Shown here: piece after piece, positions 58,800-64,000 of the stretch
Layout of the letters: every line of letters starts with the position of its first letter
Numbering within the stretch: position 1 is the first letter of the stretch
Source: Dermanyssus gallinae
Taxonomy: Eukaryota > Arthropoda > Arachnida > Mesostigmata > Dermanyssidae
DNA: 64,000 nt
Assembly (NCBI GenBank): GCA_003439945.1
Contig: QVRM01006476.1
Span: forward strand, 1 to 64,000
Direction: 5' to 3'
Made by a program: the position numbers and the translations under genes
The notes under the pieces: generated by a model
The model's input: only the letters and a program-made list of their open reading frames with translations
Databases searched by the model: none
Told to the model about the DNA's origin: nothing

Positions 58800-61230
58800 C
58801 GAACTACTGCAAAAGCACTTGCAAAGCAAGTGTATTACTTGAATATAAATGCATGGAATGATGAAATATGTTATTGTTCTATTTGTTGGTTTTGGAACGA
58901 TGAAATGATTGGAAGGGGTATGAGGAAAACAAATGAAAACGTGCTGAGGAGGAAATCGAGGATTTAGACGACGAAATGTCTGTAGACCTGGATAAAATGC
59001 CTCAATAGGACATTAGGGTTTCGGAACCTCCACCCAAGTAAGTACCCCCTCGTCGCCCCGTCGTCCTCGTTGAGCAACCTTGCCTAACCTTCATCGCAAC
59101 ACAGCGTCAATGAATTTCGGCAATGTGTGCCATTGCGGCCCGCCAACCGCGGATCCCGCGGATTTGGCCCAGGTATTCATTCACATCATCGCATGTTTAC
59201 GTAACGTATCTTGTCTTCTGATGAGTGATGGTGGTGGCGGTCTGGTTATTGTCTTCTGTACAATGATTGTTTGTTTGTTTTTTGTGCTGTTTGGGGTCTT
59301 TGTGGTTGTTGTTGTTGTTGATGGAAAAGGTGGTGGTGGCCGTGGTTGTGGTTGTGGTGATGGTGGTAGATCATCGTTCTCTGCTACCGACAACTTCCCG
59401 CCTCCCACATTGTTGTCGTTGTACCCGTTGTTTTTCTCCCTCCCGCAGTTTCTGAGGGTGTACGCAATGCAATGCAACAATGGTCGCGGATGATGGTCGG
59501 TCGTGTCCACCGTAGCCCACAGCCAACCCCCTCCACACCACACCCTTCTCTCGCACCGAATTGTCGCCATTTCCGCGCCTTCTCGTTTCTTGAGCTCGTC
59601 TACCTGGCGACGGATAGACGCCGAACGTAGAGTCGGATGTGGGCTGAGGTTGTGTGGCTACTATCTTGCTAGACTCAGCCAGACAGCCAGTTAGCGCTCG
59701 TTTGTCAACGCTTTCCCGTACGCAGCACTGTTTTGTTGCTACTGCTATTGTTTATTTACGAATGTCTGCGTGTGTGTGTATGTATTGGGTCTGTGTGTAA
59801 GTATGCATGTAGATATGTGAGTATGCGTATGTGAGTGTGTATGCGTATGTAGGTATGCGGTGTATGCGGTATGCATGGATGTTTCACTCTCTTTCACTAC
59901 ACCACCGCTACACCACCTCCACCACCACCACCACGATCTCTTCTCCACCTCCACCCGTTAATCTCTCGCGTCTGTGGGTGGAATCGATTGTTGTTGTTGT
60001 TGTTACTGTTATTATTTTAGCTGCTGCTGCTGCTGCTGTTGTTGTTGTGGTTGTTAGCAGTGTCATTGTCAGCGGTGACGCCATCAGCCAGCTTTATCAC
60101 CACCACCAACACCACCATTGTCATCAACAACATAGTTTTTGTTGTTGTTGCTGTTGTTGTTTTGCGCTCAGCACAAACAGAACAACAGTTCTGTATGCGG
60201 CGTCAACTGTCTGCGACCGACCACGGACGGAACCTAAAGCAGAACGAGCAGACAGCACCTTTGATGAAGGCAATTATTGCTCACGCTGCACGCTGCAAAG
60301 CCAGAAGGAAGGTTGTGGCCGATGTGGTTGCTGTTGCCGATGATGGTGTTGGAAATCAACGTCACAACAACCACCATTCATTCAGCTATCATTAATCAGC
60401 ACCGTTGTGCTGGTCATTATAGCTGTAGTACGTAGAGCAGCCGTTGTAATGATGCTGGTGCTGCTTCGAGAGAAAGAGTAGTCGAAGCTCTCGAGTTGTC
60501 AAAGTGAGTAGGCGACGACTGACTGAGTAGGTCTGAACAGGCTACATCCAGCGCGTAGCGCGAACCAACGAAAAAACGGGTCATAAACCACGACAACGAC
60601 CCGCGAAAACCTACGAACCGAATGGTACGTTCTACGTTCGGCGGTCTGTGGTAGATAAGTTCTCTTCGTGATCGTCTTCTTTCCGATCCGGTGCTGCCTG
60701 CCGGCGACGTCAGTGTTGTCTATATTTTGTTGTTGACTAAATTGACTGAATTAAATTCAGTTCGTCTCGTATGTGGGAAGGAAGGGCGATAAACAATGAG
60801 GTCGATTCTTCTTCAAGTTGAGCAGTGAAATTATAGATAGATGGATGAATGAATGGATGTATTGATGGATGGATGGATAGAATAGATGATGCTAGATAGA
60901 GATGAATGGACAAGCAGTGGTGGTGATAATGATAGGTGAACATGATCATATCATGCGTGGTGTTGATTCGTTGACAGATGCATCGGGGGAGGGTGGACTG
61001 TGGAATAGCTAGCAGAACACGCTAGAAGACAAAAATAGAGTGATTAGCTTAGCTTGTCTTATATAGCGTTTCTGCCCCGGCACCGGTGGTCCACCCGTCC
61101 GTTCGTCGCTCGCTGTGTTTTTGTGGACCATGGACTTTATATGGGCGAAACGTGATGCTGGTTTAGATGATCATTCATCGATCTCGACAGCGATACATAC
61201 ACACACGGTCACACCACGACGACAGCAACG
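58800..61230. other. Mixed unique and repeat sequence
   Basis: GTT/GGT patches at 59290-59370, TG-rich tetranucleotide repeats at 59765-59870, GTT/GCT at 59988-60060 and GGAT repeats at 60836-60885. No gene recognised. Confidence 0.4.
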
Positions 61231-61239
61231 ACAACGACG

Positions 61240-61500
61240 ACGACAACAACAACAACAACAGCAACAGCAGCAACAACAATGATGATGAGGATAATATCCA
61301 TAATAATGATAGTAATAGAATAGCAGCTAACCACTGCTGGATGACTATGATAGTGCATTCATCGTACAAATTCGAATCGATACAGTGGCAAAAAGTGGTC
61401 TACGACGACACACCAGAACAAAATATGAGCAAATCTAAAATGGAAGAAGCGGTTCAAGAACAACAACAACGACAACAACAGCAATAACAACAACAACAAC
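61240..61500. repeat. AAC arrays
   Basis: Blocks at 61240-61280 and 61458-61500 around unique sequence. Confidence 0.85.
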
Positions 61501-62049
61501 GAGAGGAGCGAAACAAAAATAAAAAGGAAACAAACACGTGAGAGAGAAAGAAGAAGAAAGCTAAACAGTACCGTAAAGTAGTAGTAGTAGTGGTAGAGGG
61601 ATAAATGTTTGCTGGGGATCACCATCATCATCATCGTCGTCACCAAGTCTTCAACTGAATTCATCCAGTGTCCATGAATTAAAAATAGGCTGCCTATCTC
61701 AACCAAGCAGCCGAACCGATTTCGAAACGAAACGCGGGCAGGCCGGGCATCGTGAAGAAAAAGACGAATAGGATAAGAGAGCAAAAGCGAGTGGAGAAAG
61801 ACAGAGGAGGGACATGGGGGGAGGTCGGGGGAGAAACAGGGGGGTGATATGGAGAGAGAGAGGGGGGGAGGGGCAGAGAAACAGCGAAAGCAGCCCTGCC
61901 TCGGCCGCGGAGGGATATGGTGGCGGCGGCAGCAGCGCCTCCGTCAACACCCCCGGCGATCGTCGTGGGTAGAAATTTGTTCTCCCTTTCTCACTCTTTC
62001 CCTTTATCCCTCCCTAAAGCCCGCCGAAACCTGACTAAAGAGCCAACGT

Positions 62050-62222
62050 TAACAACAACAACAACAACAACAACAACAACGACGACGACGACGACAACAA
62101 TAGCAATAACGACGACAACGACGAAAATAACAACAACAACAACCGCAACCGCAGCAACAACAACGACAACAGCAACAGCAGCAGCAGCAGCAGGAGCAAC
62201 AACAACAACGACAACAACAACA
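62050..62222. repeat. AAC/ACG/AGC array
   Basis: About 170 bp of imperfect triplets. All frames are low-complexity. Confidence 0.9.
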
Positions 62223-62280
62223 TGAACCGGTGGGTCGGGCGGCTGCCGGGCCGGGCCGCTCAGTGAGTCCCAGTCGTTCG

Positions 62281-62477
62281 TTAGAGGACTAAGTTGCCGG
62301 GCCCCATCCTACTAGAACCACCAACTAGAACAGCCGGCCTATGATGCTGATGCTGGCCCCTATTAGGAGTAAGTAGTCGTACTCCCGCGTCATTCATTCT
62401 CTCCAAATGGCCCGTAGTAGTGGTGGCGTTGGCCTGCTGCTGAGTGAGGGTAGCAATCATATCGAGCAATCCTTCTG
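62281..62477 (-). CDS. Candidate last exon of an unidentified gene
   Basis: A strong acceptor, ttgcttctgtag then cag (a NAGNAG pair), opens a frame of about 64 codons ending at TAA 62283-62281: EGLLDMIATLTQQQANATTT, GHLERMNDAGVRLLTPNRGQ, then a His/Pro/Gly-rich end MGPGNLVL. Complexity is normal apart from short Gln and Thr runs. Both possible acceptors need one base from the previous exon. No domain is recognised. Support is the acceptor plus clean frame only. Confidence 0.4.
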
Positions 62478-62529
62478 CTACAGAAGCAATACTACAATAT
62501 ACAAAGAATAATCTAAATAATCATAGTAA

Positions 62530-63022
62530 TAATGATAATAATTAAAGTTGCTAATTAATGCTTATGATGTACAAATAATTAATGTTGCTGATTAATGCTT
62601 ATGATATAGTAATACTTAATGTTGTTAATTAATGCTTATTATATAGTAATAATTAATGTTGCTAATTAATGCTTATGATATAATAATCATTAATGTTGCT
62701 AATGAATGCTTATGATATAATACTAATAATTAATGTTGCTGATTAATGCTTATGATATAGTAATAATTAATGTTGCTAATTAATGTTTATGATATAATTA
62801 TAATAATTACTGTTGCAAATTAATGCTTATGATATAATACTAATAATTAATGTTGCTGATTAATGCTTATGATATAGTAATAATTAATGTTGCTAATTAA
62901 TGCTTATGATATAATAATAATTAATGTTGCTAATTAATGCTTATGATATAATAATAATTAATGTTGCTAATTAATGCTTATGATATACTAGTAATAATAA
63001 TTAATAATGCTAATTAATTCTT
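62530..63022. repeat. AT-rich minisatellite, about 12 copies of a 36-41-bp unit
   Basis: Units contain ttaatgttgctaattaatgc then ttatgatata, with small length changes and point differences. It lies between the two candidate exons and so would be intronic if they belong to one gene. Confidence 0.92.
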
Positions 63023-63064
63023 ATGGCCTATAGGCCACCACCACATAGGTCTTGGCAGACACAC

Positions 63065-63313
63065 CATCTTGGTGGCGAGGACGGTAATGCTACTACGGTG
63101 TTTTGCCGCCTGCTGCTGCTGTTGCTGCGACGACTGGTTTTGCAGAGGAGTCGTCTCAGTACTGTGCCTTCTGCCTATCTGTCGAGACGGTGTAGGTAGA
63201 AACGTCGGCGAATGGAAACGCTGACCCTCTGTGTGCGCTCTTAACAGCGCTTGTCGAAACGGTGGTGAGGGGTGCTTGCCGCTGGCCAGCCACACCGGCT
63301 CATATCTATCTGT
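63065..63313 (-). CDS. Candidate internal exon of the same unidentified gene
   Basis: Acceptor ccctagccttag, then 83 open codons including RYEPVWLASGKHPSPPFRQA, TPSRQIGRRHSTETTPLQNQ, a short Gln run and RSSITVLATKM, to a possible donor ATG|gtgtgt in phase 0. The next exon (62477) needs phase 1, which only a weaker GT four bases on (GTGT|gtctgc) would give. Either the join is that site, an exon is missing, or one of the two is not real. Confidence 0.3.
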
Positions 63314-63314
63314 C

Positions 63315-63395
63315 TAAGGCTAGGGCTATAGAAAGAGGTAGGCTAGGGCTATAGAAAAGGGTAGGCTAGGGCTATAGAAAGAGGTAGGCTAGAGC
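63315..63395. repeat. 27-bp tandem repeat, three copies
   Basis: Units of aggctagggctatagaaa followed by a purine-rich end. Confidence 0.9.
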
Positions 63396-63580
63396 AGAGC
63401 AGAGAGAGAGGGAGAGGGGGGGAGAGAGACAGAGAGACCAACCACAACGATACGAAAACACGATCAGTAAGTAGCTGCTGTAGTAGCTCGCGTTCTCGGA
63501 CCAACGTTCGCTGCCACACGGCCGTCATCATCATCATTATCATCAAGATATTGATGAAAGGGTGAGAGAGCGATAAACAC

Positions 63581-63581
<1 letters not shown>

Positions 63582-63634
<53 letters not shown>

Positions 63635-63910
63635 TGGCCCGTGGCCTTGTCGCGCCAATCTATATAAAGAGATCGGCGGTAACGAGGCCGCCGATATAGA
63701 TAACACGCAGAGCAGTGAGCATGCATGTCTTCTGTCGAAGGCGACCCCGAACTCGAGACCGGCTGCTGCGATAGACACGGTCGGCTACTACTATGAAGAT
63801 GAACGTCTGCGACATTACGACACACTTCTGCAGCGATTGTTGTTGTTGTTGTTATTGTTGATGCTGTTGTTGTTGTTATTGTCGTTGCTGTTGCTGCTGC
63901 TGCTGACAAC
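63582..63910. repeat. (TA)n tract and GTT/GCT array
   Basis: (TA)n at 63582-63632 and GTT/GCT units at 63838-63905, with unassigned unique sequence between. Confidence 0.9.
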
Positions 63911-64000
63911 ATACAACAACAGACAGACAGACAAGTCTGGTAGATGATACAAACAATCAAGCAACCAGCCGACGGACGGGCAGACGGATCGACACACAAA

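Overview
This is a eukaryotic nuclear window, most likely from an invertebrate animal. An arthropod, possibly a mite or tick, would fit, but nothing here proves it. The reasons are GT-AG introns with consistent reading-frame phases, several families of non-LTR retrotransposon, tRNA-derived SINEs and TA-flanked foldback elements, and a very high load of simple repeats. There are about 25 (TA)n tracts and many long AAC/GTT, ATT and ATC triplet arrays. Most long open frames are translations of those triplet arrays, not genes.

Layout. 0-1.2 kb holds a decayed LINE gag piece with CCHC knuckles. 1.2-14 kb is mainly microsatellites with two SINEs (2.76-3.15 and about 6.09-6.25 kb). 14.3-14.75 kb is a decayed 3' end of a LINE with a restriction-like endonuclease. 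15-24.6 kb is unique sequence with (TA)n tracts, a 65-bp mobile unit (19.97 kb) and a well-preserved SINE with target-site duplications (23.6 kb). 24.66-25.74 kb (minus) is a probable first coding exon of a low-complexity protein, with CpG-rich DNA upstream. 26-37 kb is repeats and unassigned sequence, with a tiny SINE-tail insertion at 31.7 kb. 37-39.5 kb is unique AT-rich sequence. 39.90-39.98 kb carries a compact promoter-like block. 40.62-40.75 kb is a hairpin. 41.04-43.0 kb (minus) is a broken LINE, with a MITE at 43.01-43.17 kb and an inverted dimer of the 65-bp unit at 44.78-44.92 kb.

The one clear gene is on the minus strand from 56.45 to 47.22 kb. Eight exons join in frame at GT-AG sites to give about 1,267 residues: an Ala/Thr/Ser-rich N-terminus, a conserved-looking Cys/His module split by an intron, acidic and Gln-rich regions, and four C2H2 zinc fingers at the C-terminus. 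It is probably a transcription factor that I cannot name. Exon 3 needs either a one-base correction or a 77-nt intron to stay in frame.

Beyond it, 57-64 kb is repeats and unassigned sequence, with two candidate minus-strand exons (62.28-62.48 and 63.07-63.31 kb) on either side of an AT-rich minisatellite.

The most unusual items are a SINE family that ends in a hairpin with variable stem and conserved loop instead of poly(A), and the 65-bp TA-flanked unit found singly and as an inverted dimer.
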